Origin: Chthonomonas sp. UBA6659
GTDB taxonomy: Bacteria > Armatimonadota > Fimbriimonadia > Fimbriimonadales > Fimbriimonadaceae
DNA length: 24,891 nt
Assembly: GCA_002455425.1 (NCBI GenBank)
Contig: DKKT01000076.1
Location: 94,442-119,332, forward strand
Direction of reading: 5' to 3'
Below the pieces are notes generated by a model that saw nothing but the letters and a program-made list of their open reading frames with translations, made no database searches and was not told the origin of the DNA. Numbering within the stretch: the stretch's first letter is position 1; each line of letters opens with the position of its first letter. A program made the position numbers and the translations under genes. This document shows positions 15,325 to 23,585 of the stretch, in pieces.

Positions 15325-16581
15325 CTATCGAGGCCTCCCCGGGGCGGCCGAGCCGCCCGTCTGAGGCGTGTTGATCATCTTCTTGAGTTCTTCGATGTTG
15401 ATGGCGCGCATCATCGCTTCCTCGAGGGTGACGAACCCCTTGAGGTAGAGGTCGCGCAGACACTGATCCATCGTCATCATGCCGTGTCCCGCGCTCGTCT
15501 GAATCATGGACGGAATCTGGTGGGTTTTGTTCTCACGGACCAGGTTGCGGATCGCGGGCGTCGCGACCATAATCTCGATCGCAGGGATTCGGCCCGGCCC
15601 GGAGGCGCGCGGCAGAAGCTGCTGGGAGATGACGGCCTGAATGTTGTTGGCAAGCTGGATACGGATCTGTTCCTGCTGGCCCGGGGGGAAGACGTCGATC
15701 ATACGGTCGATCGATTCGGCCGCGTTGTTGGTGTGCAGGGTCGCGAAGACCAAGTGGCCGGTTTCCGCCGCGGTGATCGCGAGAGCGATCGTCTCCGTGT
15801 CGCGCATTTCACCGACGAGCAGCACGTCCGGGTCTTCGCGGAGGCTGGCGCGCAGCGCGTTCAAGAAGCTCTTGGTGTCGCTTCCGAGTTCACGCTGGTT
15901 GATGATCGAGAGTTTGTGCGTGTGCAGGTACTCGATCGGGTCCTCGATCGTGATGATGTGGACGCCGCGGTTCGTATTGATGTGGTTGATCATCGCCGCC
16001 AGCGACGTCGACTTACCTGAACCCGTCGGGCCGGTCACGAGGATCAGTCCGCGTGGCTTGTCCGTGAGCGTCTCCAGCATCGGCGGGAGATTGAGCTCAC
16101 GAACGGTCGGGATTCGATTCGAAATCAAGCGGAAGGCGGCCGCAACCGCGCCTCGGTCGCGATAGAGGTTGACACGGAAGCGCGCCCGCCGCGGCAGTTG
16201 GTAGGAGAAGTCCAGTTCCAGAGTCGTTTCGAAGCGCTGGATGTGCTCGTCCGAAATGATCTCATACATCATGCGCTGCGTCTGCTGCGGAGTGAAATCG
16301 ACGTAGTTCAGCTTTTTGAGCGCGCCGTCTTCCCGAATGATGGGAGGACTGGAGTTGCAGATATGGAGGTCGGAGCAGTTGCGATCGACCACGATGTGGA
16401 GCAACTCGTCGATGTGGATGTCGTCGAGCGGGCGCGGAGCGCCCACCTTGACGGCTTCGACTTGCTCGCCACCCATCGGAGGGCCACCGACTCCGGGAAT
16501 TCCGGCGGCAGGCGGTGCGGAAGGGGCGTCCGTGGTGGCTTCAGGTCCACCGGCGACGTAGGGGGGCGGTAGGTTTTGCAT
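15325..16581 (-). CDS. pilT: Type IV pilus retraction ATPase PilT
   Basis: PilT is the hexameric cytosolic ATPase that drives pilus retraction and twitching. The 418-residue protein shows Walker A GPTGSGKST (184-192), the Asp box TIEDPIEY, Walker B VLLVGEMRD and the His box ATLHTNNA. The PilT-specific AIRNLVRENKTHQIPSMIQT block marks it as PilT rather than PilB. The usual PilT N-terminus (DDIHIDELLHIVVDRNCSDLHI) begins only at about residue 53. Before it lies a Pro/Gly/Ala-rich extension that is atypical for classical PilT. ATG 16581 has no strong Shine-Dalgarno sequence, so an initiation site further in is possible, although no ATG stands just before residue 53. It follows pilB by 83 bp and precedes pilC by 30 bp. 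Confidence 0.94.
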   Translation of the reverse strand: MQNLPPPYVAGGPEATTDAPSAPPAAGIPGVGGPPMGGEQVEAVKVGAPRPLDDIHIDELLHIVVDRNCSDLHICNSSPPIIREDGALKKLNYVDFTPQQTQRMMYEIISDEHIQRFETTLELDFSYQLPRRARFRVNLYRDRGAVAAAFRLISNRIPTVRELNLPPMLETLTDKPRGLILVTGPTGSGKSTSLAAMINHINTNRGVHIITIEDPIEYLHTHKLSIINQRELGSDTKSFLNALRASLREDPDVLLVGEMRDTETIALAITAAETGHLVFATLHTNNAAESIDRMIDVFPPGQQEQIRIQLANNIQAVISQQLLPRASGPGRIPAIEIMVATPAIRNLVRENKTHQIPSMIQTSAGHGMMTMDQCLRDLYLKGFVTLEEAMMRAINIEELKKMINTPQTGGSAAPGRPR

Positions 16582-16664
16582 AGTGTTTCGTACGGGTCCA
16601 GTGAACCGGATCGGGTTAGCTTAGGCTCGTCTCCTGATCATCATCATCGGGTTCGAATTCAGTA

Positions 16665-18431
16665 TTAGTAGCCGGCGGTGAAGACCACGCGCATGACTTC
16701 GGCGGGATCGGTCATTCCGGCAAGGACCTTTTGGAGTCCATCTTCGCGGAGTTCTTTCATGCCGTTGGCTTTCGCGGCTTCCTTGATGTCGGCGAGCGGA
16801 GCGCGTCGGACGATCAATTCGGCGATCTCGGCGTTCATGACCAACAACTCATGGATACCCATGCGTCCGCGATAACCGGTCATTCGGTTGTGCTCGGCCG
16901 GGACGCCCCGATACAGCCGAATCTGTTCGTCCGGATCGGTGACCTTGAGCCCGAATCGGCGCAAGTCGATGGCAGGCACCTCGTAGGCTTCCTTGTTGTC
17001 CGGATCGATGCGACGGCCGAGACGCTGGGCGAGAACGCCGATGACGGTCGCGGCGATGAGGTAAGGCTCGACGCCCATGTCGACCATACGCAGGGTCGCC
17101 GAAGGTGCGTCGTTCGTGTGAAGCGTGGAAAGGACCAAGTGTCCCGTAAGCGACGACTCGATCGCGATTTCCGCTGTTTCCAGGTCGCGCATCTCGCCGA
17201 CCATGATGATGTCAGGGTCTTGACGAAGGAATGCGCGTAGGGCGGTGGCAAAGCTCAGGCCGGCTTTGCGGTTCACCTGAACCTGGGCGATACCGTTGAG
17301 CTGGTACTCGATCGGGTCCTCGACCGTGATGATGTTGACGCCGATCGTATTGAGCTTGTTGAGAACCGAGTACTGGGTCGTCGTCTTGCCCGAACCGGTC
17401 GGACCGGTACAGAGGAACATCCCGTTCGGCTGGGAAACGAGCTCTTCGATTCGAATCTGGTTTTCTTCGAGGAACCCCAGCTTTTCGAGACCGATCATGA
17501 CGCTTCCCTTGTCGAGAATACGCATGACGATCTTCTCGCCGAACGGGCCCGGGATCGAGCTGACGCGGAGGTCGTACTCCTTGTTCTGGTGGCGAACCTC
17601 GATGCGGCCGTCCTGAGGCACGCGGCGTTCAGCGATGTTCATGTCCGCCATGATCTTCAGGCGGCTGATGAGGGGTGCCTGGAGGTTCTTGGGAACGTTC
17701 ATCGCCTCCATCAAAACGCCGTCGATGCGGTACCGGATGCGAACGCCCTTCTGCTGAGGCTCGACGTGGATGTCGCTGGCTCGATCGAAAATCGCTTGTT
17801 GGATGATGGCACCGGCGAGTTTGATGATCGGCGCCTGCTCCGCCATCTTCTCCGCGTCGGCATCCGTGGTCTCGTCATCGGCGGCGGTGCGGCCGACCGA
17901 GGCCTCGGCCAAGAGTCGACGCATGTCTGCGCTCGAAGCGCCCGCCGAAGCGTCAGCAGCGGGCGTCGCATTGGTCGCGGCGCCATTGGTCGCGGCTCCG
18001 CCATAGTATTTGCGCAGCGCGTCGTCGATCGCGCCGGCCACGGCAAGCAACGGGATGACCCGGCAACCCGAGGCCATCTTGACGTCGTCGATCGCCATGA
18101 TGTTGTTGACGTTCGTCATCGCCAGCCACAAGGTTGTGCCGTCTTTCTTCACTGGGACGACGTTGTGGTTCTTCGCGATGCGCTCGGGGACGACGTTGAT
18201 CGCGCTCGATTCGACGTTGATCCGGTCGAGGTCGACAAAGCCGATGCCCGCTTCCTGGGCCTTGGCCATCAGCACTTCGCGTTCGCCCACAAAACCGAGT
18301 TGAATCAGAACGCGCCCCAGATCAGGCTCGTTCGTCTGTTTCTGCACCTTTTCCGCCTCGTCGAGTTGTTCTCGTTTGACGTAATCCTTCTGAAGCAAAA
18401 ACTCCTTCATGGGCAGACGCGGCAATGCCAT
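16665..18431 (-). CDS. pilB: Type IV pilus extension ATPase PilB, lacking the zinc tetracysteine
   Basis: PilB is the cytosolic ATPase that powers pilus assembly. The 588-residue protein has an N-terminal MshEN/T2SSE_N-type region (about 5-140), then a low-complexity Ala/Thr/Asn linker (143-168) encoded partly by a duplicated 15-bp unit at 17969-17997. The ATPase follows: Walker A GPTGSGKTT (343-351), Asp box TVEDPIEY (369-376), Walker B IIMVGEMRD (408-416) and His box STLHTNDA (435-442). The usual zinc motif after AQRL is absent; the four cysteine positions hold Asp476, Asn479, Ala512 and Asn515, while flanking RR, KEAYE and TGYRGRMGIHELL are kept. The whole protein has just two cysteines, neither there. 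ATG 18431 has AGAGG and AGGA upstream. It is first in the pilBTC cluster. Confidence 0.95.
   Translation of the reverse strand: MALPRLPMKEFLLQKDYVKREQLDEAEKVQKQTNEPDLGRVLIQLGFVGEREVLMAKAQEAGIGFVDLDRINVESSAINVVPERIAKNHNVVPVKKDGTTLWLAMTNVNNIMAIDDVKMASGCRVIPLLAVAGAIDDALRKYYGGAATNGAATNATPAADASAGASSADMRRLLAEASVGRTAADDETTDADAEKMAEQAPIIKLAGAIIQQAIFDRASDIHVEPQQKGVRIRYRIDGVLMEAMNVPKNLQAPLISRLKIMADMNIAERRVPQDGRIEVRHQNKEYDLRVSSIPGPFGEKIVMRILDKGSVMIGLEKLGFLEENQIRIEELVSQPNGMFLCTGPTGSGKTTTQYSVLNKLNTIGVNIITVEDPIEYQLNGIAQVQVNRKAGLSFATALRAFLRQDPDIIMVGEMRDLETAEIAIESSLTGHLVLSTLHTNDAPSATLRMVDMGVEPYLIAATVIGVLAQRLGRRIDPDNKEAYEVPAIDLRRFGLKVTDPDEQIRLYRGVPAEHNRMTGYRGRMGIHELLVMNAEIAELIVRRAPLADIKEAAKANGMKELREDGLQKVLAGMTDPAEVMRVVFTAGY
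17969..17997 (-). repeat. Duplicated 15-bp unit in the pilB linker
   Basis: CATTGGTCGCGGC occurs at 17969-17981 and again at 17984-17996, a period of 15 bp. It encodes the repeated ATNGAATN-type part of the PilB linker. The period is a multiple of three, so length changes would keep the frame. Confidence 0.6.
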
Positions 18432-18751
18432 TCCTCAACACCTCTCTCCCGCCGACGATCCTGGGGCGGGCGCGGAAGAGCCAATCCACCGCGTTCGCCC
18501 ATTTTAGACCGAAGGGACCCCAAATTGTTCACTGTGCATGTGTGGGAGCGCGACACTCCTCCAACACACCGACGGGCCGGCTCATTTCGGAGTTCACGGC
18601 GTTCGGAAAATTGTCGGGGAATCGAGCGTCCGGCATCAGCCACGCGCCTCGATCGGTTCGGCACAATTGCGGGAACCTCAGCCACGCACGGCTGTTGAAC
18701 AGGAACAAGCCCGTCTCCGCGAGAACGGGCCGGATGTGAGGTGATGTCGTC
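18432..18751. other. 320-bp divergent intergenic region between pilB and the VIT-VWA gene
   Basis: I see no convincing gene here; short open frames across it have no recognisable protein features. On the minus strand TAAAAT at 18501-18506 could be a pilB -10 box (5/6 match), but no good -35 is present. TCAGCCACGC occurs twice (18636-18645 and 18678-18687). A hairpin at 18709-18730 (GCCCG/TCTC stem, CGC loop, one bulged A) lies in the expected leader of the VIT-VWA gene and lacks a T run. A GAGGTG ribosome binding site stands at 18738-18743. The region presumably holds promoters for both directions. Confidence 0.5.
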
Positions 18752-21223
18752 ATGACCGGATGGTTGTTGCTTGCCGTTGGCGCCTTGAGCCAGTTCGGAC
18801 CCGAAATCGACCCGGGTTCGCTCCAAACGATCGACAAGGACGGCAAGCCCGGCGTGCTCTGCCCCCTCAAGGGGACACGGGTCGCCGCCAAAATCGAGGG
18901 CTTCGGGGCTCGTGTCATCGTCGTGCAGTCGTTCAAGAATCCCACTTCTGCACCGATCGAAGCGATGTACCGCTTCCCGCTTCCCCAAGACTCGGCCGTC
19001 GACGGGATGCGGATGATCATCGGCAACCGGATCATCGAGGGTGTGATCAAGAAGCGCCAGGAGGCGCGGGAAACCTACGAGAAGGCCAAGAAGGAAGGGA
19101 AATCGACCGCCCTCCTCGACCAGGAGCGGCCCAACGTCTTCACCCAATCCGTCGCAAACATCCCGCCGAACGCTGAAATCCAGGTCGCGATCACCTACGT
19201 GCAGGTCCTCAAGTACGAGATGGGTTCGTTTGAATTCGTCTTTCCGATGGTTGTCGGGCATCGGTTCAAAGGCGAATCCACTCCCGATCCGGAGAAGGTC
19301 GCCACCCCGATCGTTCCCGAGGGCATGCGCACCGGCGCCACGATCGACCTTGACGTCGACATCACCGGTGGTGCGCCGATCACCGCGATTGAAAGCGACC
19401 TCCATAAGATCCTGATCGAGAACGTCGCCCCGGATCGGGCCAAAGTCAAGCTCGCCAAGCTCGACGAAATCCCCAATCGCGACTTCATTCTCCGCTACAG
19501 CGTCGCCGGCAAGGACGTCGTCGGCGCCCTCCTCACCCACCGCGAACCGGCGAAGGGCGGCTTCTTCACCTTGATCGTGATGCCGCCCAAAGCTGTCGCG
19601 CCCGAACTCGTCGGTCCGAAGGAGATGATCTTGGTCGTCGATCAGAGCGGCAGCCAGATGGGAGAGCCGATCGAGAAGTCCCGTGAGCTCACCAAGAAGG
19701 CGATCGACGCCCTCAACCCTCAGGACACGTTCAACGTCGTCAGCTTTTCGAACACCTACGAGGTGCTCTGGCCCAAGTCCCGACCCAACAGCTCCCGCAA
19801 CCGTGAGCAGGCGAAGGCCTATGTCGACAAGCTCGCGGCGCAAGGCGGGACCCAACTGGAACAAGCCGTTCGGGCCGCGCTGACTCTTCCCACGGACGCC
19901 GATCGGCCGCGCATCGTTGTGTTCAACACCGACGGGTTCATCGGGGGCGAAGCGGAGGCGCTGAAGATGATCCAGAAGCACCGGGGCAACGCGCGGATGT
20001 TCACGTTCGGCATCGGGAATTCTACAAACCGCTACCTGATCGAGGCGATGAGCACCGAAGGTCGCGGCGCGCATGAGATCGTCACGCTCCAAAGCGATAT
20101 CGACGCCGCCATCGCGCGCCTGGTCCAGCGGGTCGATGCCCCCGTCCTCACCGACGTCCAAGTCCGGTTCGAAGGGGTTGCGGTGGAGGACGTCTTGCCC
20201 CGCAACATCCCCGATCTCTTCGGCGAAACGCCGGTCATCGTCAAGGGCCGATACTCCCGCCCCGGCGAGGGGACCGTCACCGTCAGCGGTCGGCTCGCGG
20301 GCAAGCCGTGGAGTCGACGCTATCCCGTTCACTTCCCGGCCGAAGGCAACTCCGGCTCGTCGATCGGCTCGCTCTGGGCCCGTGAGAAAGTCGACGATCT
20401 CGAGCATCTCGAAAGGATGGAATCGGTCTGGGGCAACTCGGCCCAAACACGGGGTCCGAAGTACTGGGAGGACGCGATCACCGAGCTTTGCCTCCGCTTC
20501 GCGATCATGTCCCGGTTCACGTCGTTCGTCGCCGTCGATCAGACCGTCGTCAACCCGGGCGGACAGCAGAAGACGATCCCGGTGCCCCTTGAAATGGCAG
20601 ACGGCGTCAGTTACGAGGGCATCTTCGGCACTTCCGGGGCCAGGATCGGCGGCAAATCCGACGAGCGACTCGCCCAAACCCCCGCGGTACCTGCCTTCCG
20701 AGCCGGCGATCCGCTCCTCGAAATCGCCGCCCCCGCCGACGCGACGGTGGTCGCCGTGTTCCCCGACGGCGACACGAAGCCTCTGCGCTGGAATCCGAAG
20801 ACCAGCCGCTGGGAAGTTCGATTCGATATTCCGCTTGCGTTCAAAGAGGCCGAATATCGGGTTCGGGTGCACGTGCTCTATGTCGATGGTACGCGCAAGA
20901 CCGTCGAAGTGCCGTTCGAGGTCTCGAACACCGCTCCCGAACTCAAGCCGACATCGACCCGGCTCGACGCGACGAGCTTCCGGCTCGAAGTTCCGTCCGA
21001 TCCTCGCTGGGCTCGCGTCTTCGTGCTCACGCCGTGGGGCGATCGCCTGTCGCTCGCTTTCGACCCAGTCCGCAAGACGATCGGGCTTGCGATCACCGTT
21101 CCGAACGGCTTTGCCGGCGGTTGGTTCCGGCTCATCGGAATGGACCGTGCCCACAATCCTGCCGAAGTTCGCCTCTACGTGGGGAAGGACGGCACGATCG
21201 AACGGATCGAACCGGTGAAATGA
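18752..21223 (+). CDS. VIT and VWA domain protein (inter-alpha-trypsin inhibitor heavy-chain-like)
   Basis: This 823-residue protein joins a VIT domain (about 37-165, with the IEAMYRFPLPQDSAVDGM block) to a von Willebrand factor A domain (about 290-455). The VWA domain has a complete MIDAS: DQSGS at 297-301, the GGT of AAQGGTQL near 365-367 and NTDG at 393-396. Such domains bind ligands through a divalent metal and often act in adhesion. The C-terminal part (about 690-823) looks like beta-sandwich modules. A short hydrophobic N-terminus (GWLLLAVGAL) may be a signal sequence, though it lacks a basic start. ATG 18752 is fixed by GAGGTG 8 bases upstream and an in-frame stop at 18737-18739. The stop codon overlaps the next gene as ATGA. 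It is divergent from pilB. Its ligand is unknown. Confidence 0.88.
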   Translation: MTGWLLLAVGALSQFGPEIDPGSLQTIDKDGKPGVLCPLKGTRVAAKIEGFGARVIVVQSFKNPTSAPIEAMYRFPLPQDSAVDGMRMIIGNRIIEGVIKKRQEARETYEKAKKEGKSTALLDQERPNVFTQSVANIPPNAEIQVAITYVQVLKYEMGSFEFVFPMVVGHRFKGESTPDPEKVATPIVPEGMRTGATIDLDVDITGGAPITAIESDLHKILIENVAPDRAKVKLAKLDEIPNRDFILRYSVAGKDVVGALLTHREPAKGGFFTLIVMPPKAVAPELVGPKEMILVVDQSGSQMGEPIEKSRELTKKAIDALNPQDTFNVVSFSNTYEVLWPKSRPNSSRNREQAKAYVDKLAAQGGTQLEQAVRAALTLPTDADRPRIVVFNTDGFIGGEAEALKMIQKHRGNARMFTFGIGNSTNRYLIEAMSTEGRGAHEIVTLQSDIDAAIARLVQRVDAPVLTDVQVRFEGVAVEDVLPRNIPDLFGETPVIVKGRYSRPGEGTVTVSGRLAGKPWSRRYPVHFPAEGNSGSSIGSLWAREKVDDLEHLERMESVWGNSAQTRGPKYWEDAITELCLRFAIMSRFTSFVAVDQTVVNPGGQQKTIPVPLEMADGVSYEGIFGTSGARIGGKSDERLAQTPAVPAFRAGDPLLEIAAPADATVVAVFPDGDTKPLRWNPKTSRWEVRFDIPLAFKEAEYRVRVHVLYVDGTRKTVEVPFEVSNTAPELKPTSTRLDATSFRLEVPSDPRWARVFVLTPWGDRLSLAFDPVRKTIGLAITVPNGFAGGWFRLIGMDRAHNPAEVRLYVGKDGTIERIEPVK

Positions 21224-22647
21224 GACGTGTCGCCCTCATCGTCGGCCTCGCCGCACTCGCGCGGGCGGGCGAGGCCGACGTTCGGTTCTATCCGAACGTC
21301 GGCACCTTCACCGCGCTGGCGCTCTCCGGCGATACCTTGGCCGTGGGCGCCCGAGGCGGCCTGATGTTCTACACGGCCAACAGCCCAAAGCCGGTCACCC
21401 TGGGCTGGAGCGGGCTGGTCGAGGGCAATCCACCGCTCGCGATCCGCCGCTCCGAGGACGGCTGGCTGGCGCTGTTCGGTGAGACCGTCGCCGAGTACAA
21501 AGACGGTCGCTTGGCGATCACTTCGGGGGCTTGGGAGCCGATCCCGCCGCCGTGGCAAGACCGGCAGTTTCCCGACCCTCCCCCGGGATCGCGCGGCACC
21601 CACGTCTCCGCCCTCTGCGGTACCGACGACTGGATCGTCGCTGCCTGGTGGGGCGACGGACTCTGGAAACACGATGGCCGCCGCTGGTCGCGGATTCGCG
21701 GTGCACCCCAGGCTCGCCACATCGTAGCGCTAACCCACGATCGTGGGGACCTCGCCTTCGCGACCCAGGAGGGAGGCCTTTGGTGGCGACGGGGCGGGAA
21801 ATGGACGCGGCTCGCCCATCCGCCCGGACCGCGGGGCAGCATCTACAGCCTCGGTCGCTTCCGCGACCGGATCGTCGCCGGCTCTTTCGATCGCGGGCTC
21901 CAGATCTTCGACGGCACCCAGTGGCGCGAAGCGCGAACTCCCACCCTCAGCACCGATCACCCGCGCGACCTCGTCGAGTTCCGGCGCAACCTCTATGTTC
22001 GGCATTCGACCGGGATCGTGGACCGCTTCGACGGCCGCACCTGGGTCCGCAACGTCTTCTCCAGACTGCCCCGGCGCGAGGTGTCGTGCCTCGGACTCGG
22101 GACCGGGACGCTCCTGGTCGGCCAGTTCGGCGGGTGGAGTACGTTCGACGGCTCACGCTGGGAGCATACGCTCAATCGCCCCGAACTCAAGGGTGCGATC
22201 GTGACCGCGCTCGCCGAACGGGACGGCGAGACCTGGATCGGCACGCAGCGCAACGGCATCTTCCGACACACCGAACGAACGAACGCGCTCGCGGTCTACG
22301 ACCAGCGCCATGAACTGACCGACGACTGGATCCGAACCCTGCTCGTCGACCGCCAAGGCGTGATCGCGGGAACCTTCATCGGGGGCGCATTCGCCTGGGA
22401 GGACGGACGGTTTCGACGGCTGACGCCGAACGTTCGCGGCGAGGCGGGCGGAATGGCCCGAAGCCCGGACGGCACCCTCTTCGTGGGCACGCGCGAGGGC
22501 CTGTGGAAGGTCGCCCTCGGGAAGGCCGAGCGCATCGCGATCGGAGGCGTGAGCCGACTCGAAGTCCAAGCGCTCCTCGCCACGCCGGGAGCCCTCTGGA
22601 TCGCGATGCCGATCGGGGTCGCGTCCGTCCCTTGGACCGATCTCTAA
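21220..22647 (+). CDS. Secreted beta-propeller protein (Reg_prop-like repeats)
   Basis: This 475-residue protein starts with a likely signal peptide (MRRVALIVGLAALARAGEA) and is filled with propeller-type repeats. Examples are WGDGLWKHDGRRWSRI, EGGLWWRRGGKWTRL, FDRGLQIFDGTQWREA, IGTQRNGIFRH and VGTREGLWKV. The GLxxxDGxxW rhythm resembles the two-component regulator propeller repeat, although no kinase or DNA-binding domain follows, so it is a stand-alone propeller. ATG 21220 overlaps the TGA of the VIT-VWA gene as ATGA, which suggests translational coupling; longer frames running upstream lie inside that gene and are not used. Its TAA overlaps the stop codon of convergent dapA by 3 bases. Function is unknown; a binding or scaffold role with its VWA partner is inferred from coupling. 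Confidence 0.82.
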   Translation: MRRVALIVGLAALARAGEADVRFYPNVGTFTALALSGDTLAVGARGGLMFYTANSPKPVTLGWSGLVEGNPPLAIRRSEDGWLALFGETVAEYKDGRLAITSGAWEPIPPPWQDRQFPDPPPGSRGTHVSALCGTDDWIVAAWWGDGLWKHDGRRWSRIRGAPQARHIVALTHDRGDLAFATQEGGLWWRRGGKWTRLAHPPGPRGSIYSLGRFRDRIVAGSFDRGLQIFDGTQWREARTPTLSTDHPRDLVEFRRNLYVRHSTGIVDRFDGRTWVRNVFSRLPRREVSCLGLGTGTLLVGQFGGWSTFDGSRWEHTLNRPELKGAIVTALAERDGETWIGTQRNGIFRHTERTNALAVYDQRHELTDDWIRTLLVDRQGVIAGTFIGGAFAWEDGRFRRLTPNVRGEAGGMARSPDGTLFVGTREGLWKVALGKAERIAIGGVSRLEVQALLATPGALWIAMPIGVASVPWTDL

Positions 22648-23543
22648 GCCCAGGCGGGAACGCCGACCACGCCGGCCAGCTCAGCTTTCTCTTCGGGAGT
22701 GAGTTCGACGAGCGGGAGGCGAACCGAGGCGCAGTCGAATCCGCGCACACTGAGCGCATACTTGACCGGCACCGGGCTCGGCCACTTGAAGAGTGCCTTG
22801 AAAGTCGGGAGCAGGCTCTGGTGAATGCGGAGCGCATCCGCGAAACGCATCGGAAAGGCATCGAGCATCGCCTTCATCTCGGCCCCGACGATGTGGCCCG
22901 CAACGCTGACCACCCCATGCCCTCCTGCGGCGAGAATCGGAAGGGTGATGCCGTCGTCGCCGGAATAGACGCGGAATCCCTCGGGGACGGCCGCGCAGAC
23001 TTCGCAGATCTGGCCCATGTTGCCGCTCGCCTCCTTGACACCGACGATGTTCGGGATTTCCGCGAGGGCCAAGAGGGTCGGCGTCTCCAAGTTGATAGCG
23101 CTCCGCCCCTGGATGTTGTAAAGCAGTACGGGAAGTCCGGTTTCGACCGCGACGGCGCTGAAGTGTGCGAACAGACCGGCTTGGCCCGGGCGGCTGTAGT
23201 ACGGGTTCACGAGCATGATCCCGTGAGCGCCGCGGCGCTCTGCCTGACGGGCCATCTCGATCGACTCGGCGGTGTTGTAGGTGCCTGCCCCGAACAAGAC
23301 TGCGGCGCGGTTCCCGACGGCTTCGAGGACGATCTCCAGGAGCCGCAGCTTCTCGTGCTCGGACAGGGTCGGCGACTCGCCGGTCGTCCCGCTCACGACG
23401 AGGCCATCGTTCTTCTGGACATCGACCAGGTAGGTCGCGATCCGAGCGACCTCCGCTTCATTCACCGTGCCGTCGGCCCGGAAAGGCGTCAGCATCGCGG
23501 TGATCAGTCGTCCCCAGTCTTTCGGTCCTTGAAACGCGCCCAT
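22644..23543 (-). CDS. dapA: 4-hydroxy-tetrahydrodipicolinate synthase DapA
   Basis: DapA condenses pyruvate with aspartate semialdehyde, the first committed step of the diaminopimelate/lysine pathway that feeds peptidoglycan. The 299-residue protein is of normal length. It has SGTTGESPTLSEHEK (Thr53, Thr54), the NPYYSRP block (Tyr115-Tyr116), Tyr142 and Arg147 in LLYNIQGRSAI, and Schiff-base Lys170 in GVKEASGN. The block at 142-149 differs from the common YNVPxRTG: Pro is Gln, and Thr-Gly is Ser-Ala. The N-acetylneuraminate-lyase superfamily also includes other aldolases, but the remaining blocks favour DapA. ATG 23543 has GGAGG upstream; a GTG 10 codons earlier is unlikely. It faces pgk head to head with 42 bp between start codons. 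Confidence 0.9.
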   Translation of the reverse strand: MGAFQGPKDWGRLITAMLTPFRADGTVNEAEVARIATYLVDVQKNDGLVVSGTTGESPTLSEHEKLRLLEIVLEAVGNRAAVLFGAGTYNTAESIEMARQAERRGAHGIMLVNPYYSRPGQAGLFAHFSAVAVETGLPVLLYNIQGRSAINLETPTLLALAEIPNIVGVKEASGNMGQICEVCAAVPEGFRVYSGDDGITLPILAAGGHGVVSVAGHIVGAEMKAMLDAFPMRFADALRIHQSLLPTFKALFKWPSPVPVKYALSVRGFDCASVRLPLVELTPEEKAELAGVVGVPAWA

Positions 23544-23585
23544 AACGCCTCCGAGGTTACCCCCGGAGTACACTCGCCCCCGACC

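Noticed and set aside
18425..18744. Small open frames in the pilB/VIT-VWA spacer
   Set aside because: They have no domain, signal or conserved pattern, and one overlaps the start of pilB.
18407..21154. A 915-codon open frame on the minus strand
   Set aside because: It lies antisense to the VIT-VWA gene, has no recognisable domain and is rich in Arg, Asp, Glu and Gly as expected for a shadow frame in high-GC DNA.
22503..23585. A long in-frame extension upstream of pgk
   Set aside because: It runs antisense through dapA. The family N-terminus begins at ATG 23586, and no domain is visible in the extension.
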